64,000 bases of DNA from Plazaster borealis (taxonomy: Eukaryota > Echinodermata > Asteroidea > Forcipulatida > Labidiasteridae). The notes beneath the pieces are model-generated. The model was not told the DNA's origin, ran no database searches, and saw only the letters and a list, made by a program, of their open reading frames with translations. Position numbers and translations under genes: made by a program. Location: contig CM037461.1 in the NCBI GenBank assembly GCA_021014325.1, positions 13,545,501-13,609,500 on the forward strand, given 5' to 3'. Each line of letters opens with the position of its first letter. Position 1 is the first letter of the stretch. This document shows, in pieces, positions 1 to 14,244 of the stretch.

Positions 1-3000
1 ACGTATTGTCCTCGGAGAGATGGTAACATAAAATTTAAAACCCCCCATCACAATGTAAAGTATAAAATAACGTATTGTCCTCGGAGAGATGTTAACATTA
101 AATGTAAATACCCCATCACAATGTAAAGCATGAAATAACGTTTTGCCCTCGGAGAGATGTTAACATTAAATTTAAATACCCCCATCACAATCTAAAGCAT
201 GAAATAATGTATTGTCCTTGGCGAGATGTTAACATTAAATCTAAAAACCCCATCACAATGTAAAGCATGAAATAACGTATTGTCCTTGGAGAGATGTTAA
301 CATTAAATTTAAACACCCCCATCACAATGTAAAGCATGAAATAACGTATTGTCCTCGGAGAGATGTTAACATTAAATTTAAACACCCCCATCACAATGTA
401 AAGCATGAAATAACGTATTGTCCTCGGAGAGATGTTAACATTAAATGTAAATACACCAATCACAATGTAAAGCATGAAATAACGTATTGTCCTCGGAGAG
501 ATGTTTACATTAATTTAAATACCCCCATCACAATATCAAGCATTAAATAACGTATTGTCCTCGGAGAGATGTTAGCATTAAATTTAAATACCTCCATCAC
601 AATGTAAAGGATGAAATAACGTAAGGTCCTCGGAGAGATGTTTACATTAATTTAAATACCCCCATCACAATATAAAGCATGACAAAACGTATTGTCCTTG
701 GCGAGATGTTAACATTAAATCTAGAAACCCCATCACAATGTAAAGCATGAAATAACGTATTGTCCTCGGAGAGATGTTAACATTAAATTTAAATACCTCC
801 ATCACAATATTAAGCATGAAATAACGTATTGTCCTCGGAGAGATGTTAACATTAAATTTAAATACCCCCATCACAATGTAAAAGATGAAATAACGTATTG
901 TCCTCGGAGAGATGTTAACATTAAATTTAAATACCCCCATCACAATGTAAAGTATAAAATAACGTATTGTCCTCGGAGAGATGTTAACATTAAATTTAAA
1001 TACCCCCATCACAATGTAAAAGATGAAATAATGTATTGTCCTCGGAGAGATGGTAACATAAAATTTAAAACCCCCCATCACAATGTAAAGTATAAAATAA
1101 CGTATTGTCCTCGGAGAGATGTTAACATTAAATTTAAATACCATCATCACAATATAAAGCATAAATAACGTATTGTCCTCGGAGAGATGTTAGCATTAAA
1201 TTTAAATACCCCCATCACAATGTAAAAGATAAAATAACGTTTTGTCCTCGGAGAGATGTTAACATTAAATTTAAATACCCCATCACAATATAAAGCGTAA
1301 TAACGTATTGTCCTCGGAGAGATGTTAGCATTAAATTTAAATACCCCCATCACAATGTAAAGGATGAAATAACGTATTGTCCTCGGATAGATGTTTACAT
1401 TAATTTAAATACCCCCATCACAATATAAAGCATGACAAAACGTATTGTCCTCGGAGAGATGTTAACATTAAATTTAAATACCCCATCACAATGTAAAGCA
1501 TGAAATAACGTATTGTCCTCGGAGAGATGTTAACATTAAATTTAAATACCTCCATCACAACATTAAGCATGAAATAACGTATTGTCCTCGGAGAGATGTT
1601 AACATTAAATTTAAATACCCCCATCACAATGTAAAAGATGAAATAACGTATTGTCCTCGGAGAGATGGTAACATAAAATTTAAAACCCCCATCACAATGT
1701 AAAGTATAAAATAACGTATTGTCCTCGGAGAGATGTTAACATTAAATGTAAATACCCCATCACAATGTAAAGCATGAAATAACGTTTTGCCCTCGGAGAG
1801 ATGTTAACATTAAATTTAAATACCCCCATCACAATCTAAAGCATGAAATAATGTATTGTCCTTGGCGAGATGTTAACATTAAATCTAAAAACCCCATCAC
1901 AATGTAAAGCATGAAATAACGTATTGTCCTTGGAGAGATGTTAACATTAAATTTAAACACCCCCATCACAATGTAAAGCATGAAATAACGTATTGTCCTC
2001 GGAGAGATGTTAACATTAAATTTAAACACCCCCATCACAATGTAAAAGATGAAATAACGTATTGTCCTCGGAGAGATGTTAACATTAAATTTAAAACCCC
2101 CCATCACAATGTAAAGTATAAAATAACGTATTGTCCTCGGAGAGATGTTAACATTAAATTTAAATACCTCCATCACAATATTAAGCATGAAATAACGTAT
2201 TGTCCTCGGAGAGATGTTAACATTAAATTTAAATACCCCCATCACAATGTAAAAGATGAAATAACGTATTGTCCTCAGAGAGATGTTAACATTAAATTTA
2301 AATACCCCCATCACAATGTAAAAGATGAAATAACGTATTGTCCTCGGAGAGATGTTAACATTAAATTTAAATACCCCCATCACAATGTAAAGCATGAAAT
2401 AACGTATTGTCCTCGGAGAGATGTTAACATTAAATTTAAATACCTCCATCACAATATTAAGCATGAAATAACGTATTGTCCTCGGAGAGATGTTAACATT
2501 AAATTTAAATACCCCCATCACAATGTAAAAGATGAAATAACGTATTGTCCTCGGAGAGATGTTAACATTAAATTTAAAACCCCCCATCACAATATAAAGC
2601 ATAAACAACGTATTGTCCTCGGAGAGATGTTAGCATTAAATTTAAATACCTCCATCACAATGTAAAGGATGAAATAACGTAAGGTCCTCGGATAGATGTT
2701 TACATTAATTTAAATACCCCCATCACAATATAAAGCATGACAAAACGTATTGTCTTCAAAGAGATGTTAACATTAAATTTAAATACCCCCATCACAATGT
2801 AAAGCATGAAATAACGTATTGTCCTCGGAGAGATGTTAACATTAAATTTAAATAATAACGTATTGTCCTCCGAGAGATGTTAGCATTAAATTTAAATACC
2901 CCCATCACAATGTAAAGGATGAAATAACGTATTGTCCTCGGATAGATGTTTACATTAATTTAAATACCCCCATCACAATATAAAGCATTAAATAACGTAT

Positions 3001-3839
3001 TGTCCTCGGAGAGATGTTAGCATTAAATTTAAATACCCCCATCACAATGTAAAGGATGAAATAACGTATTGTCCTCGGATAGATGTTTACATTAATTTAA
3101 ATACCCCCATCACAATATAAAGCATGACAAAACGTATTGTCCTCGGAGAGATGTTAACATTAAATTTAAATACCCCCATCACAATGTAAAGCATGAAATA
3201 ACGTATTGTCCTCGGAGAGATGTTAACATTAAATTTAAATACCTCCATCACAATATTAAGCATGAAATAACGTATTGTCCTCGGAGAGATGTTAACATTA
3301 AATTTAAATACCCCCATCACAATGTAAAGCATGAAATAACGTATTGTCCTCGGAGAGATGTTAGCATTAAATTTAAACACCCCCATCACAATGTAAAGCA
3401 CTAAATAACGTATTGTCCTCGGAGAGATGTTAGCATTAAATTTAAATACCCCCATCACAATGTAAAGCATTAAATAACGTATTGTCCTCGGAGAGATGTT
3501 AACAATAAATAAATAAAAAAAAACCTATCACAATGTAAAGCATGAGATAACGAATTGTCCTTGGAGAGATGTTAGCATTAAATTTAAATACCCCCATCAC
3601 AATATGAAGCATGAAATAACGTATTGTCCTCGGAGAGATGTTAACATTAAATTTAAATACCCCAATCACAATGTAAAGCATGAAATAACGTATTGTCCTC
3701 GGAGAGATGTTAACATTAAATTTAAATACCCCAGTCACAATGTAAAGCATGAAATAACGTATTGTCCTCGGAGAGATGTTTACATTAATTTAAATACCCC
3801 CATCACAATATCAAGCATTAAATAACGTATTGTCCTCGG

Positions 3840-4915
3840 AGAGATGTTAGCATTAAATTTAAATACCCCCATCACAATGTAAAGGATGAAATAACGTATT
3901 GTCCTCGGATAGATGTTTACATTAATTTAAATACCCCCATCACAATATAAAGCATGACAAAACGTATTGTCCTCGGAGTGATGTTAACATTAAATTTAAA
4001 TACCCCCATCACAATGTAAAGCATGAAATAACGTATTGTCCTCGGAGAGATGTTAACATTAAATTTAAATACCTCCATCACAATATTAAGCATGAAATAA
4101 CGTATTGTCCTCGGAGAGATGTTAACATTAAATTTAAATAACCCCATCACAATGTAAAAGATGAAACAACGTATTGTCCTCGGAGAGATGTTAACATTAA
4201 ATTTAAAACCTCCCATCACAATGTAAAGTATAAAATAACGTATTGTCCTCGGAGAGATGTTAACATTAAATTTAAATACCCCCATCACAATATAAAGCAT
4301 AATTAACGTATTGTCCTCCGAGAGATGTTAGCATTAAATTTAAATACCCCCATCACAATGTAAAGGATGAAATAACGTATTGTCCTCGGATAGATGTTTA
4401 CATTAATTTAAATACCCCCATCACAATATAAAGCATGACAAAACGTATTGTCCTCGGAGAGATGTTAACATTAAATTTAAATACCCCCATCACAATGTAA
4501 AGCATGAAATAACGTATCGTCCTCGGAGAGATGTTAACATTAAATTTAAATACCTCCATCACAATATTAAGCATGAAATAACGTATTGTCCTCGGAGAGA
4601 TGTTAACATTAAATTTAAATACCCCCATCACAATGTAAAAGATGAAATAACGTATTGTCCTCGGAGAGATGTTAACATTAAATTTAAAACCCCCCATCAC
4701 AATGTAAAGTATAAAATAACGTATTGTCCTCGGAGAGATGTTAACATTAAATTTAAATACCCCCATCACAATATAAAGCATTAAATAACGTATTGTCCTC
4801 GGAGAGATGTTAGCATTAAATTTAAATACCCCCATCACAATGTAAAGGATGAAATAACGTATTGTCCTCGGATAGATGTTTACATTAATTTAAATACCCC
4901 CATCACAATATAAAG
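3840..4915 (+). repeat. Higher-order repeat blocks of 6-7 monomers
   Basis: This stretch shows the short higher-order unit. Variant monomers follow in fixed order: gttagcatt with tail aaaggatg, then ggatagatgtttacatt with tail gcatgacaaaacg, then canonical, then acctccatc with tail attaagcatg, then aaaagatg, then aaaccccccatc with tail aaagtataaaa, then aaagcataaata. The marker gcatgacaaaacg falls near 3952, 4433 and 4915, a spacing of about 482 bp (7 monomers). Elsewhere it is spaced about 413 bp (6 monomers), for example near 5881/6293, 12915/13329, 17042/17456, 28824/29238 and 31100/31512. Confidence 0.88.
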
Positions 4916-7900
4916 CATGACAAAACGTATTGTCCTCGGAGAGATGTTAACATTAAATTTAAATACCCCCATCACAATGTAAAGCATGAAATAACGTATT
5001 GTCCTCGGAGAGATGTTAACATTAAATTTAAATACCTCCATCACAATATTAAGCATGAAATAACGTATTGTCCTCGGAGAGATGTTAACATTGAATTTAA
5101 ATACCCCATCACAATGTAAAAGATGAAATAACGTATTGTCCTCGGAGAGATGTTAACATTAAATTTAAAACCCCCCATCACAATGTAAAGTATAAAATAA
5201 CGTATTGTCCTCGGAGAGATGTTAACATTAAATTTAAATACCCCCATCACAATGTAAAGCATGAAATAACGTATTGTCCTCGGAGAGATGTTAGCATTAA
5301 ATTTAAATACCCCCATCACAATGTAAGCATTAAATAACGTATTGTCCTCGGAGAGATGTTAACAATAAATAAATAAAAAAAAACCTATCACAATGTAAAG
5401 CATGAAATAACGAATTGTCCTCGGAGAGATGTTAGCATTAAATTTAAACACCCCCATCACAATATGAAGCATGAAATAACGTATTGTCCTCGGAGAGATG
5501 TTAACATTAAATTTAAATACCCCAATCACAATGTAAAGCATGAAATAACGTATTGTCCTCGGAGAGATGTTAACATTAAATTTAAACACCCCCATCACAA
5601 TGTAAAGCATGAAATAACATATTGTCCTCGGAGAGACGTTAACATTAAATGTAAATACCTCAATCACAATGTAAAGCATGAAATAACGTATTGTCCTCGG
5701 AGAGATGTTTACATTAATTTAAATACCCCCATCACAATATAAAGCATTAAATAACGTATTGTCCTCGGAGAGATGTTAGCATTAAATTTAAATACCCCCA
5801 TCACAATGTAAAGGATGAAATAACGTATTGTCCTCGGATAGATGTTTACATTAATTTAAATACCCCCATCACAATATAAAGCATGACAAAACGTATTGTC
5901 CTCGGAGAGATGTTAACATTAAATTTAAATACCCCCATCACAATGTACAGCATGAAATAACGTATTGTCCTCGGAGAGATGTTAACATTAAATTTAAATA
6001 CCTCCATCACAATATTAAGCATGAAATAACGTATTGTCCTCGGAGAGATGTTAACATTAAATTTAAATACCCCCATCACAATGTAAAAGATAAAATAACG
6101 TTTTGTCCTCGGAGAGATGTTAACATTAAATTTAAATACCACCATCACAATATAAAGCGTAAATAACGTATTGTCCTCGGAGAGATGTTAGCATTAAATT
6201 TAAATACCCCCATCACAATGTAAAGGATGAAATAACGTATTGTCCTCGGATAGATGTTTACATTAATTTAAATACCCCCATCACAATATAAAGCATGACA
6301 AAACGTATTGTCCTCGGAGAGATGTTAACATTAAATTTAAATACCCCCATCACAATGTAAAGCATGAAATAACGTATTGTCCTCGGAGAGATGTTAACAT
6401 TAAATTTAAATACCTCCATCACAATATTAAGCATGAAATAACGTATTGTCCTCGGAGAGATGTTAACATTAAATTTAAATACCCCCATCACAATGTAAAA
6501 GAAGAAATAACGCATTGTCCTCGGAGAGATGGTAACATAAAATTTAAAACCCCCATCACAATGTAAAGTATAAAATAACGTATTGTCCTCGGAGAGATGT
6601 TAACATTAAATGTAAATACCCCATCACAATGTAAAGCATGAAATAACGTTTTGCCCTCGGAGAGATGTTAACATTAAATTTAAATACCCCCATCACAATC
6701 TAAAGCATGAAATAATGTATTGTCCTTGGCGAGATGTTAACATTAAATCTAAAAACCCCATCACAATGTAAAGCATGAAATAACGTATTGTCCTTGGAGA
6801 GATGTTAACATTAAATGTAAATACGCCAATCACAATGTAAAGCATGAAATAACGTATTGTCCTCGGAGAGATGTTAACATTAAATTTAAACACCCCCATC
6901 ACAATGTAAAGCATGAAATAACGTATTGTCCTCGGAGAGATGTTAACATTAAATGTAAATACCCCAATCACAATGTAAAGCATGAAATAACGTATTGTCC
7001 TCGGAGAGATGTTTACATTAATTTAAATACCCCCATCACAATATCAAGCATTAAATAACGTATTGTCCTCGGAGAGATGTTAGCATTAAATTTAAATACC
7101 CCCATCACAATGTAAAGGATGAAATAACGTATTGTCCTCGGATAGATGTTTACATTAATTTAAATACCCCCATCACAATATAAAGCATGACAAAACGTAT
7201 TGTCCTCGGAGAGATGTTAACATTAAATTTAAATACCCCCATCACAATGTAAAGCATGAAATAACGTATTGTCCTCGGAGAGATGTTAACATTAAATTTA
7301 AATACCCCAATCACAATGTAAAGCATGAAATAACGTATTGTCCTCGGAGAGATGTTAACATTAAATTTAAACACCCCCATCACAATGTATAGCATGAAAT
7401 AATGTATTGTCCTCGGAGAGATGTTAACATTAAATGTAAATACGCCAATCACAATGTAAAGCATGAAATAACGTATTGTCCTCGGAGAGATGTTGACATT
7501 AAATTTAAACACCCCCATCACAATGTAAAGTATAAAATAACGTATTGTCCTCGGAGAGATCTTAACATTAAATTTAAATACCCCCATCACAATATAAAGC
7601 ATTAAATACCCCATCACAATATAAAGCATGACAAAACGTATTGTCCTCGGAGAGATGTTAACATTAAATTTAAATACCCCCATCACAATGTAAAGCATGA
7701 AATAACGTATTGTCCTCGGAGAGATGTTAACATTAAATTTAAATACCTCCATCACAATATTAAGCATGAAATAACGTATTGTCCTCGGAGAGATGTTAAC
7801 ATTAAATTTAAATACCCCCATCACAATGTAAAACATGAAATAACGTATTGTCCTCGGAGAGATGTTAACATTAAATTTAAAACCCCCCATCACAATGTAA

Positions 7901-10900
7901 AGTATAAAATAACGTATTGTCCTCGGAGAGATGTTAACATTAAATTTAAATACCCCCATCACAATGTAAAGCATGAAATAACGTATTGTCCTCGGAGAGA
8001 TGTTAGCATTAAATTTAAATACCCCCATCACAATGTAAAGCATTAAATAACGTATTGTCCTCGGAGAGATGTTAACAATAAATAAATAAAAAAAAACCTA
8101 TCACAATGTAAAGCATGAAATAACGAATTGTCCTTGGAGAGATGTTAGCATTAAATTTAAATACCCCCATCACAATATGAAGCATGAAATAACGTATTGT
8201 CCTCGGAGAGATGTTAACATTAAATTTAAATACCCCAATCACAATGTAAAGCATGAAATAACGTATTGTCCTCGGAGAGATGTTAACATTAAATTTAAAC
8301 ACTCGGAAGAGACTAACATTAAATGTAAATACTATCACAATGTAAAGCATGAAATAACGTATTGTCCTCGGAGAGATGTTTACATTAATTTAAATACCCC
8401 CATCACAATATAAAGCATTAAATAACGTATTGTCCTCGGAGAGATGTTAGCATTAAATTTATATACCCCATCACAATGTAAAGGATGAAATAACGTATTG
8501 TCCTCGGATAGATGTTTACATTAATTTAAATACCCCCATCACAATATAAAGCATGACAAAACGTATTGTCCTCGGAGAGATGTTAACATTAAATTTAAAT
8601 ACCCCCATCACAATGTAAAGCATGAAATAACGTATTGTCCTCGGAGAGATGTTAACATTAAATTTAAATACCCCATCACAATATTAAGCATGAAATAACG
8701 TATTGTCCTCGGAGAGATGTTAACATTAAATTTAAATACCCCCATCACAATGTAAAAGATAAAATAACGTATTGTCCTCGGAGAGATGTTAACATTAAAT
8801 TTAAATACCCCCATCACAATATAAAGCATAAATAACGTATTGTCCTCGGAGAGATGTTAGCATTAAATTTAAATACCCCCATCACAATGTAAAGGATGAA
8901 ATAACGTATTGTCCTCGGATAGATGTTTACATTAATTTAAATACCCCCATCACAATATAAAGCATGAAATAACGTATTGTCCTCGGAGAGATGTTAACAT
9001 TAAATTTAAATACCCCCATCACAATGTAAAGCATGAAATAACGTATTGTCCTCGGAGAGATGTTAACATTAAATTTAAATACCTCCATCACAATATTAAG
9101 CATGAAATAACGTATTGTCCTCGGAGAGATGTTAACATTAAATTTAAATACCCCCATCACAATGTAAAAGAAGAAATAACGCATTGTCCTCGGAGAGATG
9201 GTAACATAAAATTTAAAACCCCCATCACAATGTAATGTATTATATAACGTATTGTCCTCGGAGAGATGTTAACATTAAATGTAAATACCCCATCACAATG
9301 TAAAGCATGAAATAACGTTTTGCCCTCGGAGAGATGTTAACATTAAATTTAAATACCCCCATCACAATCTAAAGCATGAAATAATGTATTGTCCTTGGCG
9401 AGATGTTAACATTAAATCTAAAAACCCCATCACAATGTAAAGCATGAAATAACGTATTGTCCTTGGAGAGATGTTAACATTAAATTTAAACACCCCCATC
9501 ACAATGTAAAGCATGAAATAACGTATTGTCCTCGGAGAGATGTTAACATTAAATTTAAACACCCCCATCACAATGTAAAGCATGAAATAACGTATTGTCC
9601 TCGGAGAGATGTTAACATTAAATGTAAATACACCAATCACAATGTAAAGCATGAAATAACGTATTGTCCTCGGAGAGATGTTTACATTAATTTAAATACC
9701 CCCATCACAATATCAAGCATTAAATAACGTATTGTCCTCGGAGAGATGTTAGCATTAAATTTAAATACCCCCATCACAATGTAAAGGATGAAATAACGTA
9801 TTGTCCTCGGATAGATGTTTACATTAATTTAAATACCCCCATCACAATATAAAGCATGACAAAAACGTATTGTCCTCGGAGAGATGTTAACATTAAATTT
9901 AAATACCCCCATCACAATGTAAAGCATGAAATAACGTATTGTCCTCGGAGAGATGTTAACATTAAATTTAAATACCTCCATCACAATATTAAGCATGAAA
10001 TAACGTATTGTCCTCGGAGAGATGTTAACATTAAATTTAAATACCCCCATCACAATGTAAAAGATGAAATAACGTATTGTCCTCGGAGAGATGTTAACAT
10101 TAAATTTAAAACCCCCCATCACAATGTAAAGTATAAAATAACGTATTGTCCTCGGAGAGATGTTAACATTAAATTTAAATACCCCCATCACAATGTAAAA
10201 GATGAAATAATGTATTGTCCTCGGAGAGATGGTAACATAAAATTTAAAACCCCCCATCACAATGTAAAGTATAAAATAACGTATTGTCCTCGGAGAGATG
10301 TTAACATTAAATTTAAATACCATCATCACAATATAAAGCATAAATAACGTATTGTCCTCGGAGAGATGTTAGCATTAAATTTAAATACCCCCATCACAAT
10401 GTAAAAGATAAAATAACGTTTTGTCCTCGGAGAGATGTTAACATTAAATTTAAATACCCCCATCACAATATAAAGCGTAAATAACGTATTGTCCTCGGAG
10501 AGATGTTAGCATTAAATTTAAATACCCCCATCACAATGTAAAGGATGAAATAACGTATTGTCCTCGGATAGATGTTTACATTAATTTAAATACCCCCATC
10601 ACAATATAAAGCATGACAAAACGTATTGTCCTCGGAGAGATGTTAACATTAAATTTAAATACCCCCATCACAATGTAAAGCATGAAATAACGTATTGTCC
10701 TCGGAGAGATGTTAACATTAAATTTAAATACCTCCATCACAACATTAAGCATGAAATAACGTATTGTCCTCGGAGAGATGTTAACATTAAATTTAAATAC
10801 CCCATCACAATGTAAAAGATGAAATAACGTATTGTCCTCGGAGAGATGGTAACATAAAATTTAAAACCCCATCACAATGTAAAGTATAAAATAACGTATT

Positions 10901-13900
10901 GTCCTCGGAGAGATGTTAACATTAAATGTAAAAACCCCAACACAATGTAAAACATGAAATAAAGTTTTGCACTCGGAGAGATGTTAAAATTAAATTTAAA
11001 TTCCCACATAACAATCTAAAGCATGAAATAATGTATTGTCCTTGGCGAGATGTTAACATTAAATCTAAAAACCCCATCACAATGTAAAGCATGAAATAAC
11101 GTATTGTCCTTGGAGAGATGTTAACATTAAATTTAAACACCCCCATCACAATGTAAAGCATGAAATAACGTATTGTCCTCGGAGAGATGTTAACATTAAA
11201 TTTAAACACCCCCATCACAATGTAAAAGATGAAATAACGTATTGTCCTCGGAGAGATGTTAACATTAAATTTAAAACCCCCCATCACAATGTAAAGTATA
11301 AAATAACGTATTGTCCTCGGAGAGATGTTAACATTAAATTTAAATACCTCCATCACAATATTAAGCATGAAATAACGTATTGTCCTCGGAGAGATGTTAA
11401 CATTAAATTTAAATACCCCCATCACAATGTAAAGCATGAAATAACGTATTGTCCTCGGAGAGATGTTAACATTAAATTTAAATACCCCCATCACAATGTA
11501 AAGCATGAAATAACGTATTGTCCTCGGAGAGATGTTAACATTAAATTTAAATACCCCCATCACAATGTAAAGCATGAAATAACGTATTGTCCTCGGAGAG
11601 ATGTTAACATTAAATTTAAATACCCCCATCACAATGTAAAGCATGAAATAACGATTGTCCTCGGAGAGATGTTAACATTAAATTTAAATACCCCCATCAC
11701 AATAACAACGTATTGTCCTCGGAGAGATGTTAGCATTAAATTTAAATACCTCCATCACAATATTAAGCATGAAATAACGTATTGTCCTCGGATAGATGTT
11801 TACATTAATTTAAATACCCTACCCCAATCACAATATAAAGCATGACAAAACGTATTGTCTTCAAAGAGATGTTAACATTAAATTTAAATACCCCCATCAC
11901 AATGTAAAGCATGAAATAACGTATTGTCCTCGGAGAGATGTTAACATTAAATTTAAATACCTCCATCACAATATTAAGCATGAAATAACGTATTGTCCTC
12001 GGAGAGATGTTAACATTAAATTTAAATACCCCCATCACAATGTAAAAGATGAAATAACGTATTGTCCTCGGAGAGATGTTAACATTAAATTTAAAACCCC
12101 CCATCACAATGTAAAGTATAAAATAACGTATTGTCCTCGGAGAGATGTTAACATTAAATTTAAATACCCCCATCACAATGTAAAACATGAAATAACGTAT
12201 TGTCCTCGGAGAGATGTTAACATTAAATTTAAAAAATAACGTATTGTCCTCGGAGAGATGTTAACATTAAATTTAAATACCCCCATCACAATATAAAGCA
12301 TTAAATAACGTATTGTCCTCGGAGAGATGTTAGCATTAAATTTAAATACCCCCATCACAATGTAAAGGATGAAATAACGTATTGTCCTCGGATAGATGTT
12401 TACATTAATTTAAATACCCCCATCACAATATAAAGCATGACAAAACGTATTGTCCTCGGAGAGATGTTAACATTAAATTTAAATACCCCCATCACAATGT
12501 AAAGCATGAAATAACGTATTGTCCTCGGAGAGATGTTAACATTAAATTTAAATACCTCCATCACAATATTAAGCATGAAATAACGTATTGTCCTCGGAGA
12601 GATGTTAACATTAAATTTAAATACCCCCATCACAATGTAAAAGATGAAATAACGTATTGTCCTCGGAGAGATGTTAACATTAAATTAAAATCCCCCATCA
12701 CAATGTAAAGTATAAAATAACGTATTGTCCTCGGAGAGATGTTAACGTTAAATTTAAATACCCCCATCACAATATAAAGCATAAATAACGTATTGTCCTC
12801 GGAGAGATGTTAGCATTAAATTTAAATACCTCCATCACAATGTAAAGGATGAAATAACGTAAGGTCCTCGGATAGATGTTTACATTAATTTAAATACCCC
12901 ATCACAATATAAAGCATGACAAACGTATTGTCCTCGGAGAGATGTTAACATTAAATTTAAATACCCCCATCACAATGTAAAGCATGAAATAACGTATTGT
13001 CCTCGGAGAGATGTTAACATTAAATTTAAATACCTCCATCACAATATTAAGCATGAAATAACGTATTGTCCTCGGAGAGATGTTAACATTAAATTTAAAT
13101 ACCCCCATCACAATGTAAAAGATGAAATAACGATTGTCCTCGGTCCTCGGAGAGATGTTAACATTAAATTTAAATACCCCATCACAATATAAAGCATAAA
13201 TAACGTATTGTCCTCGGAGAGATGTTAGCATTAAATTTAATTACCCAATCACAGTGTAAAGGATGAAATAACGTATTGTCGTTGGAGAGATGTTTACATT
13301 AATTTAAATACCCCCATCACAATATAAAGCATGACAAAACGTATTGTCCTCGGAGAGATGTTAACATTAAATTTAAATACCCCCATCACAATGTAAAGCA
13401 TGAAATAACGTATTGTCCTCGGAGAGATGTTAACATTAAATTTAAATACCTCCATCACAATATTAAGCATGAAATAACGTATTGTCCTCGGAGAGATGTT
13501 AACATTAAATTTAAATACCCCCATCACAATGTAAAAGATGAAATAACGTATTGTCCTCGGAGAGATGTTAACATTAAATTTAAAACCCCCCATCACAATG
13601 TAAAGTATAAAATAACGTATTGTCCTCGGAGAGATGTTAACATTAAATTTAAATACCCCCATCACAATATAAAGCATAAATAACGTATTGTCCTCGGAGA
13701 GATGTTAACATTAAATTTAAATACCCCAATCACAATGTAAAGGATGAAATAACGTATTGTCCTCGGAGAGATGTTAACATTAAATTTAAATACCCCCATC
13801 ATAATATAAAGCATAAATAACGTATTGTCCTCGGAGAGATGTTAACATTAAATTTAAATACCCCAATCACAATGTAAAGCATGAAATAACGTATTGTCCT

Positions 13901-14244
13901 CGGAGAGATGTTAACATTAAATTTAAATACCCCCATCACAATATAAAGCATAAATAACGTATTGTCCTCGGAGAGATGTTAACATTAAATTTAAATACCC
14001 CAATCACAATGTAAAGCATGAAATAACGTATTGTCCTCGGAGAGATGTTAACATTAAATTTAAATATCCCCATCCCAATGTAAAGCATAAAATAACGTAT
14101 TGTCCTCGGAGAGATGTTAACATTAAATGTAAATACCCCATCACAGTGTAAAGCATGAAATAACGTTTTGCCCTCGGAGAGATGTTAACATTAAATTTAA
14201 ATACCCCCATCACAATCTAAAGCATGAAATAACGTATTGTCCTT